From Vreelandella songnenensis (lineage in GTDB: Bacteria > Pseudomonadota > Gammaproteobacteria > Pseudomonadales > Halomonadaceae), in contig NZ_PVTK01000008.1 of assembly GCF_003002925.1 (NCBI RefSeq), forward strand, positions 124,001 to 188,000: DNA of 64,000 bases, in the 5' to 3' direction. Shown here one piece after another: positions 1-8,545 of this stretch. Each line of letters starts with the position of its first letter. The first letter of the stretch is position 1. The position numbers and the translations under genes were made by a program. The notes below the pieces were generated by a model. That model was not told the DNA's origin, ran no database searches, and was given only the letters and a program-made list of their open reading frames with translations.

Positions 1-681
1 GGCGTCTTGTCAGCCGCCACCCGCGGGTGCCTTATTTACTCGTGTCCTCGCAAAACGTTACCACGCGCTACGGTGCCGTATCCGAATGTGGTGCAGAACC
101 GTAGCGCGTGGTAAGCCGTTAGGCGCACCCGCGGGAGCAGCGCGGAGAGCGCTGCCGGGGTTGGGTGATGCGGCGCAAACGCAAACATGGTTGCAACGGC
201 CGAGGCGTCTTGTCAGCCGCCACCCGCGGGTGCCTTATTTGCTCGTGTCCTCGCAAAACGTTACCACGCGCTACGGTGCCGTATCCGAATGTGGTGCAGA
301 ACCGTAGCGCGTGGTAAGCCGCCAGGCGCACCCGCGGATGCAGCGCGGAGAGCGCTGCCGGGGTCGGGTGATAGGGCGCAAACGCAAACATGGTTGCCAC
401 GGCCGAGGCGTCTTGTCAGCCGCCACCCGCGGGTGCCTTATTTACTCGTGTCCTCGCAAAACGTTACCACACGCTACTGTGCCGTATCCGAATGTGATGC
501 AGAACCGTAGCGCGTGGTAAGCCGTTAGGCGCACCCGCGGGAGCAGCGCGGAGAGCGCTGCCGGGGTTGGGTGATGCGGCGCAAGCGCAAACATGGTTGC
601 CACGGCCGAGGCGTCTTATCAGCCGCCACCCGCGGGTGCCTTATTTGCTCGTGTCCTCGCAAAACGTTACCACGCGCTACG
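1..681. repeat. 203-bp tandem repeat array, at least 3.3 copies
   Basis: Three full units lie at 1-203, 204-406 and 407-609, and a partial fourth runs from 610 to about 681. The period is exactly 203 bp with no indels between copies. Units 1 and 3 share variants (TTTACTC, GCCGTTAGG, GGGAGCAG), and unit 2 has alternatives (TTTGCTC, GCCGCCAGG, GGATGCAG). The partial unit 4 carries the unit-2 form TTTGCTC, so the order looks like A-B-A-B. Each unit contains the palindrome CACCCGCGGGTG and a long stem-loop. The array starts at the window edge, so it may continue to the left. I see no convincing coding frame; the open frames here follow from high GC and the repeated unit. Confidence 0.93.
63..113. 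repeat. Stem-loop inside the 203-bp unit (copy 1)
   Basis: CCACGCGCTACGGT is followed 23 nt later by its perfect reverse complement ACCGTAGCGCGTGG, extended by TTA/TAA to about 17 bp. CCCGCGGGTG and CACCCGCGGG further out could pair as an outer stem. The same structure recurs 203 bp later. In copy 3 (about 469-519) the left arm has substitutions (CCACACGCTACTGT) and the right arm is unchanged, so pairing is weaker there. Confidence 0.85.
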
Positions 682-791
682 TGGCATTCTCCGACGTTGG
701 TGCATACTCGTAGGTTTTTAATCCGCTCGCTGTCATCATCATGTCAAACGTGGCGGTCATGCTTGAAATTTTCTTTCAAGGAACTGGTGCC

Positions 792-1988
792 ATGTCTCGA
801 CAAGCGGCCGCCCGTGCCTCTATCGGCGAAGTCTTCAGCGTTTTTCTGCTGCTTGGGCTGACCTCCTTTGGTGGTCCGGTGGCGCATCTGGGCTATTTTC
901 GTACCGAGTTTGTAGAGCGCCGCCGCTGGCTTTCCGAGACGGCCTATGCGGATCTGGTCGCGCTCTGCCAATTTTTGCCGGGGCCAGCCAGCAGCCAGGT
1001 GGGTTTTGCCATCGGGCTGCTGCGCGCCGGGCCTTGGGGGGCGGCCGCTGCGTGGCTTGCCTTTACCTTGCCTTCCGCTATCGTCCTGGGGCTTTTTGCA
1101 CTGGGGGCATCGCTTTTGGATGGCCCGCTTGCCAGCGGCATTATTCACGGTTTGAAAGTAGCAGCGGTGGCCATCGTGGCCCACGCGGTGTGGGGCATGG
1201 CGGGTAACCTGTGCCCTGATAAGACTCGCGCCGGTATCGCGCTGCTGGCGGTGTTGACGGTGGTGGGGCTAAGTGGGCCGTTGGGGCAGGTAAGTGCCAT
1301 TGTGCTCGGTGGCTTGCTAGGTTTGGTGATGTGTCGCGAGAGCGCAACTGCACCACAAGATGCAGCACTTCACTTCAAGGTATCGCGTTCGGCAGGTTTC
1401 ATGGCGTTGGGCCTATTTGCCGGGCTGCTGGTTCTGCTGCCGCTGATAGCGGGAAGTGCAATCTGGCTGAGCATCATCGATGCGTTTTACCGCTCCGGCG
1501 CGCTGGTATTTGGCGGTGGCCATGTGGTGTTGCCGCTGCTGCAGGCCGAGGTGGTGCAGTCGGGGTGGGTGACGCCGGATGCGTTTCTAACCGGCTACGG
1601 CGCGGCGCAGGCGGTACCGGGGCCGCTGTTTACCTTTGCAGCGTACCTAGGTGCACTGGTGCCGGGTATCCATTGGCTGGCAGGCGCGTTGGTGGCGCTT
1701 CTGGCAATTTTTGTGCCTGGGTTCTTGCTACTGGTTGGCGTGCTGCCCTTCTGGAGCCGTTTTCGTCAGTGGGGCAGTGCCCAGGCGCTGATGCGTGGCG
1801 CTAATGCGGCAGTCGTCGGGATTTTAGGGGCGGCGCTTTATCAGCCGGTATGGACGAGTGCCGTGATAGGGCCTTATGAGTTTGCTTTGGCACTGACAGG
1901 CTTTTTGCTGCTGGCGGTGTGGAAGCTTCCTGCCTGGGCGGTGGTTGCGGTGATGGCGCTCGGTGGTCTGTTGATATCGATGCCATAA
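792..1988 (+). CDS. chrA: Chromate transporter, long-chain CHR family
   Basis: Inner-membrane protein of 398 aa with two homologous halves, as in long CHR proteins that export chromate. The N-terminal half has the FGGPVAHLGYFR motif and the QFLPGPASSQ stretch. The C-terminal half repeats the pattern with FGGGHVVLPLL and AVPGPLFTFAAYLG. Hydrophobic segments run throughout. I start at 792 because AAGGA lies about 10 nt upstream; the earlier in-frame ATG at 741 has no ribosome-binding site. No chrB or other metal-resistance gene is adjacent. The gene sits about 110 bp after the 203-bp repeat array and ends at a shared bidirectional terminator. Substrate specificity is inferred from the family only. 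Confidence 0.9.
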   Translation: MSRQAAARASIGEVFSVFLLLGLTSFGGPVAHLGYFRTEFVERRRWLSETAYADLVALCQFLPGPASSQVGFAIGLLRAGPWGAAAAWLAFTLPSAIVLGLFALGASLLDGPLASGIIHGLKVAAVAIVAHAVWGMAGNLCPDKTRAGIALLAVLTVVGLSGPLGQVSAIVLGGLLGLVMCRESATAPQDAALHFKVSRSAGFMALGLFAGLLVLLPLIAGSAIWLSIIDAFYRSGALVFGGGHVVLPLLQAEVVQSGWVTPDAFLTGYGAAQAVPGPLFTFAAYLGALVPGIHWLAGALVALLAIFVPGFLLLVGVLPFWSRFRQWGSAQALMRGANAAVVGILGAALYQPVWTSAVIGPYEFALALTGFLLLAVWKLPAWAVVAVMALGGLLISMP

Positions 1989-1990
1989 AA

Positions 1991-2016
1991 AAACGCCTCG
2001 CATTGGCGAGGCGTTT
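1991..2016. terminator. Bidirectional rho-independent terminator
   Basis: An 11-bp perfect stem, AAACGCCTCGC / GCGAGGCGTTT, with an ATTG loop and A/T runs on both flanks. It lies between the convergent chrA and the small HTH gene and can serve both. Confidence 0.88.
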
Positions 2017-2041
2017 GTCTGTGTGATCAGTGGGGCTGCTG

Positions 2042-2314
2042 CTATGGCGCCTCCAGTTCTAACGTGCGACGCAGGACATTGAGTTCATCAATATCCAGGT
2101 GCTCAAGCCTACCGGCGAGCAGATCGCTGATCTTCTGTACTGGAAGACCTGCCTGGCGGGCGATTTCCCGGCTACCCAGGTCGGATACTGCAATCAAACG
2201 CGTAATGATGCGCATCAGGCGCGTGCGTTTCTCTAGGTCCCTGACATCGAGGTCAGGGCTGCTTCGCGGAGGATCCAGCGTTTCTGCGTGAGCAGTTGCG
2301 TATGCCGTACTCAT
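2042..2314 (-). CDS. Small helix-turn-helix (XRE-like) protein
   Basis: A 90-aa protein whose C-terminal half resembles short XRE/HTH antitoxin-type regulators. The pattern is a helix around the RIITRLIAVSDL region, then SREIARQAGLPVQKISDLLAGR as the helix-turn-helix (about residues 47-70), then a short tail. The first 25 residues look disordered. It probably binds DNA. No toxin-like partner lies next to it: chrA converges on one side and purE diverges on the other, about 210 bp away. It could be a solitary regulator, possibly of its own promoter. Fold assignment is moderate and targets are unknown. Confidence 0.7.
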   Translation of the reverse strand: MSTAYATAHAETLDPPRSSPDLDVRDLEKRTRLMRIITRLIAVSDLGSREIARQAGLPVQKISDLLAGRLEHLDIDELNVLRRTLELEAP

Positions 2315-2524
2315 GTGACTCCATCAGTCTGAAATGACACCTACACAATGCCGCCAACGCAGGTGCTTTTCAATATTTAATTTGATGAAAATTTCACGAC
2401 ATTTGGGACCGCCGCTTGCCGCCTGGCTCTGGTAAACTATGCGCCTTCCTTTTAGCGCGCGCTGTGGCTTGTGCGTGCGGCACTTTTATCGTTTTACAAG
2501 GCCCTCAGGCCGAGGAGAAATGGC

Positions 2525-3040
2525 ATGTCGTCGAATAGCGCGCCCAAGGTGGGCGTCATCATGGGCTCCAAATCCGATTGGCCGGTCATGGAACACGCGG
2601 TCGCCATGCTGGAGCGTTTGGGTGTTGCCTACGAAACGCGTGTGGTCTCCGCCCACCGGACGCCTGACCTGCTGTTCGACTATGCCAAGAGCGCTGCCGA
2701 GCGTGGCCTTCAGGTAATTGTGGCCGGCGCTGGTGGTGCCGCGCACCTGCCGGGCATGGTGGCCTCACAGACGCCCTTGCCGGTGCTGGGCGTGCCGGTG
2801 GAATCCAAGGCGTTGAAGGGCCTGGATTCGCTGCTCTCCATCGCCCAGATGCCGGGCGGCATTGCCGTGGGCACACTGGCGATCGGCAAGGCCGGCGCCA
2901 CCAACGCGGGGCTTCTGGCCGCCCAGATTGTGGGCTTGCAGGACACCGCCGTGCGCGAAGCGGTCGAGGCCTTCCGCACCGAGCAGACCCAGCTGGTGCT
3001 GGATAACCCGGACCCGCGCCCCGCGCCGGATGCAGAGTAA
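2525..3040 (+). CDS. purE: N5-carboxyaminoimidazole ribonucleotide mutase PurE
   Basis: A 171-aa class I PurE that converts N5-CAIR to CAIR in purine synthesis. [10 protein letters not shown] near residue 12, the SAHRTPD motif, and the glycine-rich [12 protein letters not shown] stretch are the family's nucleotide-binding and catalytic elements. I start at ATG 2525, preceded by GAGGAG; a GTG at 2471 would add 18 residues with no family similarity. The stop is 11 nt before purK, whose product makes its substrate, so the two form an operon. The length is normal for the family. Confidence 0.97.
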   Translation: MSSNSAPKVGVIMGSKSDWPVMEHAVAMLERLGVAYETRVVSAHRTPDLLFDYAKSAAERGLQVIVAGAGGAAHLPGMVASQTPLPVLGVPVESKALKGLDSLLSIAQMPGGIAVGTLAIGKAGATNAGLLAAQIVGLQDTAVREAVEAFRTEQTQLVLDNPDPRPAPDAE

Positions 3041-3051
3041 GGAGATACGCG

Positions 3052-4173
3052 ATGAACATTGGCGTTCTAGGCGCGGGCCAGCTGGGCCGCATGCTGGCCT
3101 TGGCGGGCTACCCACTGGGCAACCGCTTCACCTTTCTGGACACCACGGGCAACCCGAGTGCGGGCATTGGCGAGGTCATCGTCGACCCGGATAACCAGCA
3201 TCTGGCCGAGTTTCTGGCCAAGGTGGACGTGGTTACTTATGAGTTCGAACACCTGCCGGTGGCGCTGGTACAGGAGATCGAGAAGCACAAGCCGGTGTAT
3301 CCCAGCAGCCGCGCGATTCAGGTATGCCAGAACCGGGTGGAAGAGAAGGCCCTGTTTGACCGCCTGAACATCCCCACGCCTGCCTATCGCGTGGTAGAGA
3401 GCTCTGACGAGCTTGAGGCCGCCGCCCGTGAGCTTGGCTGCCCGGTAGTGGCGAAATCGGTGACCGAAGGCTATGACGGCAAGGGTCAGGCGGTACTGAA
3501 AGCGCCGGAAGAGGCCGCTGACGCGTGGCAGAGCATTGGCCACACGCAGCTGATCGTCGAGGCGTTTGTCGATTTCGTGCGCGAAGTATCGATGATTGCC
3601 GTGCGCGGCCGTGACGGTGAAGTGGTGTTCTACCCCATGGCGGAAAACCAGCACGTGGGCGGCATTCTGCGCTATTCGGTGGCACCGCTTCCGGACCTGG
3701 ACGCCCAGGTGCAGCAGACCGCGGATACCTATATTCGCGCGCTGCTCGACGAGCTCGATTACGTAGGCGTGCTGGCCCTTGAGCTGTTCCAGACCCGTGA
3801 CGGCAGCCTGCTGGCCAATGAGATGGCCCCCCGCGTGCACAACTCCGGCCACTGGACGATGGACGGCGCGGCCACGAGCCAGTTCGAGAACCATCTGCGC
3901 GCTGTACAGGGTCTGCCGCTGGGCAGTACTCAGGCGATTGCCCCCACCTGCATGGTCAACGTGATCGGCCAGGAGGGCGATAACGCTGCCATGCTGGCGC
4001 TGGCCCATACCCACCTGCACCGTTACGACAAGGCCGAGCGTGCCGGGCGCAAGCTTGCCCACATCAATGTGGTGGCCGCCACCCACGCAGAGCTTCTGGA
4101 AAAGGTCCGCGCCTGCCAGGCGCTGCTGCCCGAGGCGCCGCCGGTCGAGTGGAGTTTCGAACCCTCGCTGTAA
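3052..4173 (+). CDS. purK: N5-carboxyaminoimidazole ribonucleotide synthetase PurK
   Basis: A 373-aa ATP-grasp enzyme that joins bicarbonate to AIR using ATP, giving N5-CAIR for PurE. The N-terminus MNIGVLGAGQLGRMLALAG is the family's dinucleotide-like fold. The ATP-grasp region shows VVAKSVTEGYDGKGQ and the metal-binding LLANEMAPRVHNSGHWT segment. The start is preceded by AAGGAG overlapping the purE stop region, so translation is probably coupled. A strong terminator follows 5 nt after the stop. Confidence 0.97.
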   Translation: MNIGVLGAGQLGRMLALAGYPLGNRFTFLDTTGNPSAGIGEVIVDPDNQHLAEFLAKVDVVTYEFEHLPVALVQEIEKHKPVYPSSRAIQVCQNRVEEKALFDRLNIPTPAYRVVESSDELEAAARELGCPVVAKSVTEGYDGKGQAVLKAPEEAADAWQSIGHTQLIVEAFVDFVREVSMIAVRGRDGEVVFYPMAENQHVGGILRYSVAPLPDLDAQVQQTADTYIRALLDELDYVGVLALELFQTRDGSLLANEMAPRVHNSGHWTMDGAATSQFENHLRAVQGLPLGSTQAIAPTCMVNVIGQEGDNAAMLALAHTHLHRYDKAERAGRKLAHINVVAATHAELLEKVRACQALLPEAPPVEWSFEPSL

Positions 4174-4178
4174 CCTAG

Positions 4179-4204
4179 AAGCCGCCATATGAGGCGGCTT
4201 TTTT
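4179..4204 (+). terminator. Rho-independent terminator of purEK
   Basis: AAGCCGCC / GGCGGCTT stem with a 6-nt loop, followed by a T run and a second T-rich stretch. Confidence 0.9.
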
Positions 4205-4326
4205 ATGATTTTTTACAATAAGTTAGCCTGACGATATGTACTCGGGCGGTATAGATGCGTTTATTAATTCAATAAATATCTATATCAGCCGATTATATGT
4301 ACAGAATTAATCACCGGGAAGTCAGT

Positions 4327-5934
4327 ATGCCGCCTCTTGCAAGGATAACCGCCGAGCCATCCTGGCTCGGCGGTTATCCGTACGCTCATCAAAAAGCGGC
4401 TTGCCGTTTACAGGCAGAAAAAGTTGGCCTGCTCTATGAAAAACTGTGGCAGCCAGTGCTGAGCAGTGTCTGTGCAGGCGGACTGTTGATAACGGCAATG
4501 TGGTCAAGTGTCAGCACCGGGCTGCTGCTTGGCTGGTTTGCAGCCTTGGTACTCATTTCAACGTTACGGCTGATGCTGGCCTATTTTTATCATCGTGCGA
4601 CGGCGGATCAACAAAAACACTCAGTTTGGCTGCGGTGGTTTTTCCAGGCAGCATTCTTGGCGGGCGGGGTGTGGGGAGCGGCCGCCATTTTGTTCTTCAG
4701 CCCCGAATACAGCCGGCAGACCAACATTCTAGCCATTGTGCTAGGCGGTGTTGCTGCGGGGGGCGTCACCACCCTGTCATCGGTATGGCGGGTGGCCCTT
4801 GTATTCATCCTGCCGGCTCTGCTTCCGTTACCCGTTCAGTTTCTGCTTAGTGGTGGTGAGCTTTCGCTGCTCATGGGTCTGCTGCTGCAGCTGTTCCTGG
4901 GCCTGATGCTGGTCATCAGCCGTCGGCTCAGCCGTATCATTCACGACAACATCGCCCTGCATGTTGAGGTTTCATCCAGAGAAGCACAGCTTCAAGAGAG
5001 TGAAGACCGATATCGCTCCATCTATCAGCACTCGCCACTGGGAGTACTGCATTTTGATTCGCGCGGCATGATTACCGACTGCAATGCAAAATTGCTGGAA
5101 ATTCTCGGCAGTCAGCGCGATCAGATGATCGGCTACTGCATGCTGGACCACCGTGCTGACCAGGAGGTAGCAACCGCCGTGGCTAATGCCTTGGAAAAGG
5201 GCACGGGATATTACGAGGGCACCTTTTACCTACCCCGTCGTGATCAGGGAACGCCGCTGCGGTCGTTCTTCAATGCGGTGCGTACGGCGAGCGATCACAA
5301 GATTGGTGGCATTGCGATTATTGAAGATTTCACTGAACGAAAGCGCACTGAAGCGATTATCTATCGACAGGCTTACTACGACGCGTTGACGGATCTTCCC
5401 AACCGGCGACTGTTTATCGACCGGTTGAATCAGTTGGGCCATGAATCATCAGCGAAAACCGGGCTTGTCGTGTTTCTGGACATGGATCACTTCAAACGGG
5501 TAAACGACACTCTGGGTCACGCCGCCGGCGATGACCTGCTGATTCAGGTAGCTCGGCGTCTGGAGCAGTGTCAGGGCGAAGAGGGGATGGCGGCACGCCT
5601 GAGTGGTGATGAATTCGTACTACTGGCCCTGTTCGATATAACCAGTAGCTGCGCGGAAGAGCAGCAGGTTCAGGAGTTCATGCAGCACATGAAACAGGTA
5701 CTGTCAGGTACCTATTATCTGGAAGGTGATTGGCTGAAGGTAACGCCCAGTATTGGTTATACCTGCTTTGAATCTGATCGCTTTGATGCCTCTGAAATTC
5801 TCAAGCAGGCAGATATCGCCATGTACCAGGCAAAAGCAGAAGGTCGTGACCAGTTAAAACGTTATGCGCCGTGGATGCGTGAAGCCGCCAAGCAGAACTT
5901 CACGCAGACCGACGCTTTCATGCCGAGCGTTTAA
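4327..5934 (+). CDS. Membrane-bound PAS-GGDEF diguanylate cyclase
   Basis: A 535-aa protein predicted to make cyclic-di-GMP. The first 200 residues contain about six hydrophobic segments (roughly 43-60, 62-85, 103-125, 132-152, 155-175, 178-200), which form a membrane sensor. A PAS domain follows (about 220-345, starting DRYRSIYQHSPLGVLHFD and ending IIEDFTERKR). The GGDEF domain begins at YYDALTDLPNRRLF. The active-site loop reads RLSGDEF, an accepted SGDEF variant, and I see no RxxD inhibitory site five residues before it. The chosen start has a weak GGGAAG site; ATG 4297 has none. The stop overlaps that of the convergent TraX-type gene. The ligand is unknown. Confidence 0.85.
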   Translation: MPPLARITAEPSWLGGYPYAHQKAACRLQAEKVGLLYEKLWQPVLSSVCAGGLLITAMWSSVSTGLLLGWFAALVLISTLRLMLAYFYHRATADQQKHSVWLRWFFQAAFLAGGVWGAAAILFFSPEYSRQTNILAIVLGGVAAGGVTTLSSVWRVALVFILPALLPLPVQFLLSGGELSLLMGLLLQLFLGLMLVISRRLSRIIHDNIALHVEVSSREAQLQESEDRYRSIYQHSPLGVLHFDSRGMITDCNAKLLEILGSQRDQMIGYCMLDHRADQEVATAVANALEKGTGYYEGTFYLPRRDQGTPLRSFFNAVRTASDHKIGGIAIIEDFTERKRTEAIIYRQAYYDALTDLPNRRLFIDRLNQLGHESSAKTGLVVFLDMDHFKRVNDTLGHAAGDDLLIQVARRLEQCQGEEGMAARLSGDEFVLLALFDITSSCAEEQQVQEFMQHMKQVLSGTYYLEGDWLKVTPSIGYTCFESDRFDASEILKQADIAMYQAKAEGRDQLKRYAPWMREAAKQNFTQTDAFMPSV

Positions 5935-6722
5935 ATAGCTGCGTGACCGCTGATCAGCAGCCACAGGGCGATCAGGGCGAAGTGCCCCGGGTACCAGGCA
6001 AGCCATAGCCTGCGCGGCATGACCACCGGCACGGCGGTAATCTGACGAGACGCGCCGGCGGCCAGAATCAGTACCGCCACACACGTGGCCACGGTAAACG
6101 ATTTGGCCATGTCCGAGGCGTTCATCTGCCCGGCGATCCACAATACCGGAAAGGCAGCGAGGCCTGCCCACAGGCGTGACTGAAAGCGCGGACCGGCCTG
6201 GTTGAGCGCGTGCATGGCAAACATGAGCAGCGGAATCAGCAGCAGGCCGTTGTGGCCGTACTCCACCCAGAAACCCAGCAGATACCAGAGCGTGACACCC
6301 ACCGCCGTGCCCAGCATCAGCCAGCCAAGGCCTAACGTTTGCTGCTGGTAGTGCTGCCAGCCCTGGCGCACCAGCGTGCCCAGCGCCAGGCCGCTTGCCA
6401 GCGTAAAGCAGACGTTGAGAATCAGCGCATCCGAGGCGCGGGGCATCAGCATGTAGGGCACCTGGGCGACCAGGCCGATAATCAGAATGCGGCGGGAATA
6501 GCGCAGCGGATTGCGCGTATTGAACAGCCCATGCCAGGCCACCATGGCGGCAAACAGCGGAAACGCAATCCGGCCGATGGAGGAGCCTGCCCAGCTCAAG
6601 TCCCAACCAGCAGGCAGTACATAGCGGGTCAGGTGATCCACGGTCATGGTGATGAGCGCAAGCCACTGGCCCCATCCCGTCCAGTGGGAAGAGGGTCGCA
6701 AAGGTGATGATGTGTTAGCCAT
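5931..6722 (-). CDS. TraX family membrane protein
   Basis: A 263-aa polytopic membrane protein matching the TraX family (named after the F-pilin acetylase). Family features are LITMTVDHL near residue 23, GRIAFPLFAAMVAW, GLVAQVPYML, NVCFTL, YGHNGLLLIPLLMFA, and an AWYPGHFALIALWLL C-terminal segment. Chromosomal homologues away from conjugation genes are common, and I see no transfer genes here. It probably acts as a membrane acyltransferase on an unknown substrate. The stop codon overlaps the stop of the convergent diguanylate cyclase within TTAA. Confidence 0.82.
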   Translation of the reverse strand: MANTSSPLRPSSHWTGWGQWLALITMTVDHLTRYVLPAGWDLSWAGSSIGRIAFPLFAAMVAWHGLFNTRNPLRYSRRILIIGLVAQVPYMLMPRASDALILNVCFTLASGLALGTLVRQGWQHYQQQTLGLGWLMLGTAVGVTLWYLLGFWVEYGHNGLLLIPLLMFAMHALNQAGPRFQSRLWAGLAAFPVLWIAGQMNASDMAKSFTVATCVAVLILAAGASRQITAVPVVMPRRLWLAWYPGHFALIALWLLISGHAAI

Positions 6723-6879
6723 AAAACCTCCCTGTCGGTCACTAGCTCGCTTAAGAAGACCGATAGTAGCACGGCTAGTTCACTGAATTTGCTCGCCTTG
6801 ATGGCAAGTGGGGTAAAACAGGCGGTAAGTCGTGAAGAAGGAAACAGGGGGAGGGGGCTGCGAGAGCAGGCGTTGAAAA

Positions 6880-6902
6880 CCTCCCCGGCGCAGCCGGGGA
6901 GG
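6880..6902 (-). terminator. Terminator of the amino acid ABC operon
   Basis: A perfect 10-bp stem, CCTCCCCGGC / GCCGGGGAGG, with a 3-nt loop. Read on the minus strand it is followed by TTTT. It lies 8 nt beyond the stop of the binding-protein gene. Confidence 0.85.
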
Positions 6903-6909
6903 GCAGGAA

Positions 6910-7680
6910 TCACTCTTCGCCGAAGTAGCGGGTGTAGATTTCGTCGTAGGTGCCGTCTTCTTTCAGCGTTGCCAGGGCTTCGTTGAATTTCTCGGCAAGC
7001 GCTTCGTCACGCTGGCGGAAGGCGATACCGAAGCCGTCACCGAAGTATTCTTTAGGCTCGGTGATCTGCTCGCCCACGATGACGTAGTCGCCGTCTTCGT
7101 TTTCAACCAGCGTGGACTGGCCAATCGGGAAATCGAGGAACACGATATCCAGACGCTGGGCGTCCATGTCCAGCACCATGTCATCGGCAGTGGAGTAGCG
7201 GCTGATATCGGCCACGCTGCCGTAGTTATCAGTGACGTAGTTGTCCTGAAGCGTGCCGCGTTGAACACCGATGGTCAGGCCTTCAAGGGTTTCTTCATTG
7301 GCTTCGTCGATGTCCAGGTCGCTTGCCGCAAACCAGGCTGATGGCATGGTGATGTAGGGCTCGGAGAACAGTACCTGCTGGCGACGCTCATCGTTGATGG
7401 TCATGGAGGACATGACGGCGTCGTAATTGCGCGACAGAAGGCCGGGGATGATGCCGTCCCACTCCTGCTCGATCCACTCGCAGGTCACGCCGATCTCTTC
7501 ACACATGGCGTTACCCAGGTCGATATCGAAACCGGTCAGGTCGCCTTCAGCGGTGCGGTACTCCATGGGGACGTACGGCACGTCCACGCCAATGCGCACG
7601 TGGTCGTAATCGCGTGCCTGGGCGGAAGAGGCTGCTGCAACAGCCAGACCGATCAATGAAACCGATAGCAGTTTTTTCAT
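6910..7680 (-). CDS. aotJ: Periplasmic basic amino acid-binding protein of ABC importer
   Basis: A 256-aa family-3 solute-binding protein. Residues 1-22 form a signal peptide ending SAQA. The mature part starts with VRIGVDVPYVPMEY and continues with LTGFDIDLGNAMCEEIG, DGIIPGLLSRNYDAVMSSM and a typical FGIAFRQRDEAL near the end. It should deliver a cationic amino acid to the permeases encoded upstream. Arginine/ornithine is inferred from similarity of the whole operon to the Pseudomonas aot system and from the astE gene upstream. A 132-nt gap separates it from the permease gene and may hold a promoter or processing site that raises its level. Confidence 0.85.
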   Translation of the reverse strand: MKKLLSVSLIGLAVAAASSAQARDYDHVRIGVDVPYVPMEYRTAEGDLTGFDIDLGNAMCEEIGVTCEWIEQEWDGIIPGLLSRNYDAVMSSMTINDERRQQVLFSEPYITMPSAWFAASDLDIDEANEETLEGLTIGVQRGTLQDNYVTDNYGSVADISRYSTADDMVLDMDAQRLDIVFLDFPIGQSTLVENEDGDYVIVGEQITEPKEYFGDGFGIAFRQRDEALAEKFNEALATLKEDGTYDEIYTRYFGEE

Positions 7681-7705
7681 TATTAAACTCCGTTGTAAAA
7701 CAGGT

Positions 7706-7718
7706 TCACATGATGTGA
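7706..7718. promoter_or_regulatory. Palindrome in the aotJ leader
   Basis: TCACATgATGTGA is a perfect 6-bp inverted repeat around one base, 26-38 nt upstream of the aotJ start in the aotM-aotJ gap. It could be an operator or a small RNA element. No regulator is assigned. Confidence 0.4.
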
Positions 7719-7812
7719 TCTTCTTTAACGTAACCCAGCTTTGCGCTGGCGAAAAGAGAAAAACATCATGCGAACCAACGTTTGTTTGACGTTAGCTGCC
7801 AGCCTCCTGGAC

Positions 7813-8544
7813 TCAAGGTGTCTGAGGCTTCAAGTGGGCGAGCAGTTTCTTCTCCAGGAAGCGGAAGAAGAACAGAATGGCAAACGTCAGGCAGAGATAG
7901 ATCAGCGCCACGAACAAAAAGGGCTCGAACGGGGTATAGAAGCGGGAATAGACGTAGCGCGCCGCTCCGGTCAAGTCCATCAGCGTGACAACGCTTGCGA
8001 TGGCGCTGGCGTGAAGCATGAAGATCACTTCATTGCCGTAGGCGGGCAGGGCACGGCGAAAGGCGCTGGGAATGATGATACGCCGCATCATCAGCCCCTG
8101 AGACATGCCGTAGGCGCGCGCCGCTTCGATTTCACCCTTGGCCGTTGCCTTGATCGCACCCCGGAAGATCTCGGTGGTGTAGGCGGCGGTGTTCAGGGTA
8201 AAGGCGATCAGCGCGGGGTAGAACGCCTCGCGGAAGATGGGCCAGAAAACGCTTTCCTGAATGCCGTCAAAGAACACCACGCCGTAGTAGATGATATACA
8301 GCTGAACGAGCAGCGGTGTGCCGCGAAACACGTAGGTGAAAAGGTATACCGGCAGGCTGATCCACTTGCGCTTCGAGCTGCGCAGAATGGCCAGCGGTAC
8401 GGCAAGCACCAGGCCAATCACCAGCGAGAGAAAGACCAGCTGGGTGGTGGTGACCAGGCCGGTCCAGTAATAGCCCATGGTGGTGGCGGTAAAGATCAGG
8501 TTGCCGGATAGAAGGTCATTAAACCAGGCGGAAATATCAGGCAT
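7813..8544 (-). CDS. aotM: Amino acid ABC transporter permease (AotM/HisM type)
   Basis: A 243-aa inner-membrane permease. The EAA loop is recognisable at GEIEAARAYGMSQGLMMRRIIIPSAFRRALP, which contacts the ATPase. Five or so hydrophobic segments surround it, and the YVFRGTPLLVQLY segment is typical of polar amino acid permeases. I start at ATG 8544 (MPDISAWF). Its GGGGAG ribosome-binding site lies in the end of aotQ, leaving one base between the genes, so the pair is translationally coupled. The next gene downstream is the binding protein. Confidence 0.88.
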   Translation of the reverse strand: MPDISAWFNDLLSGNLIFTATTMGYYWTGLVTTTQLVFLSLVIGLVLAVPLAILRSSKRKWISLPVYLFTYVFRGTPLLVQLYIIYYGVVFFDGIQESVFWPIFREAFYPALIAFTLNTAAYTTEIFRGAIKATAKGEIEAARAYGMSQGLMMRRIIIPSAFRRALPAYGNEVIFMLHASAIASVVTLMDLTGAARYVYSRFYTPFEPFLFVALIYLCLTFAILFFFRFLEKKLLAHLKPQTP

Positions 8545-8545
8545 G

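Noticed and set aside
86..520. Open frames on both strands through the tandem array
   Set aside because: They repeat with the 203-bp period, have no ribosome-binding sites, and show no protein similarity.
1..681. attC-like sites (GTTAGGC core) or CRISPR array in the tandem repeats
   Set aside because: No integrase, cassette genes or spacers are present. The unit is a continuous 203-bp tandem repeat, not short repeats with unique spacers.
5931..6722. TraX gene as sign of a conjugative element
   Set aside because: No transfer, relaxase or integrase genes are near, and chromosomal TraX homologues are common.
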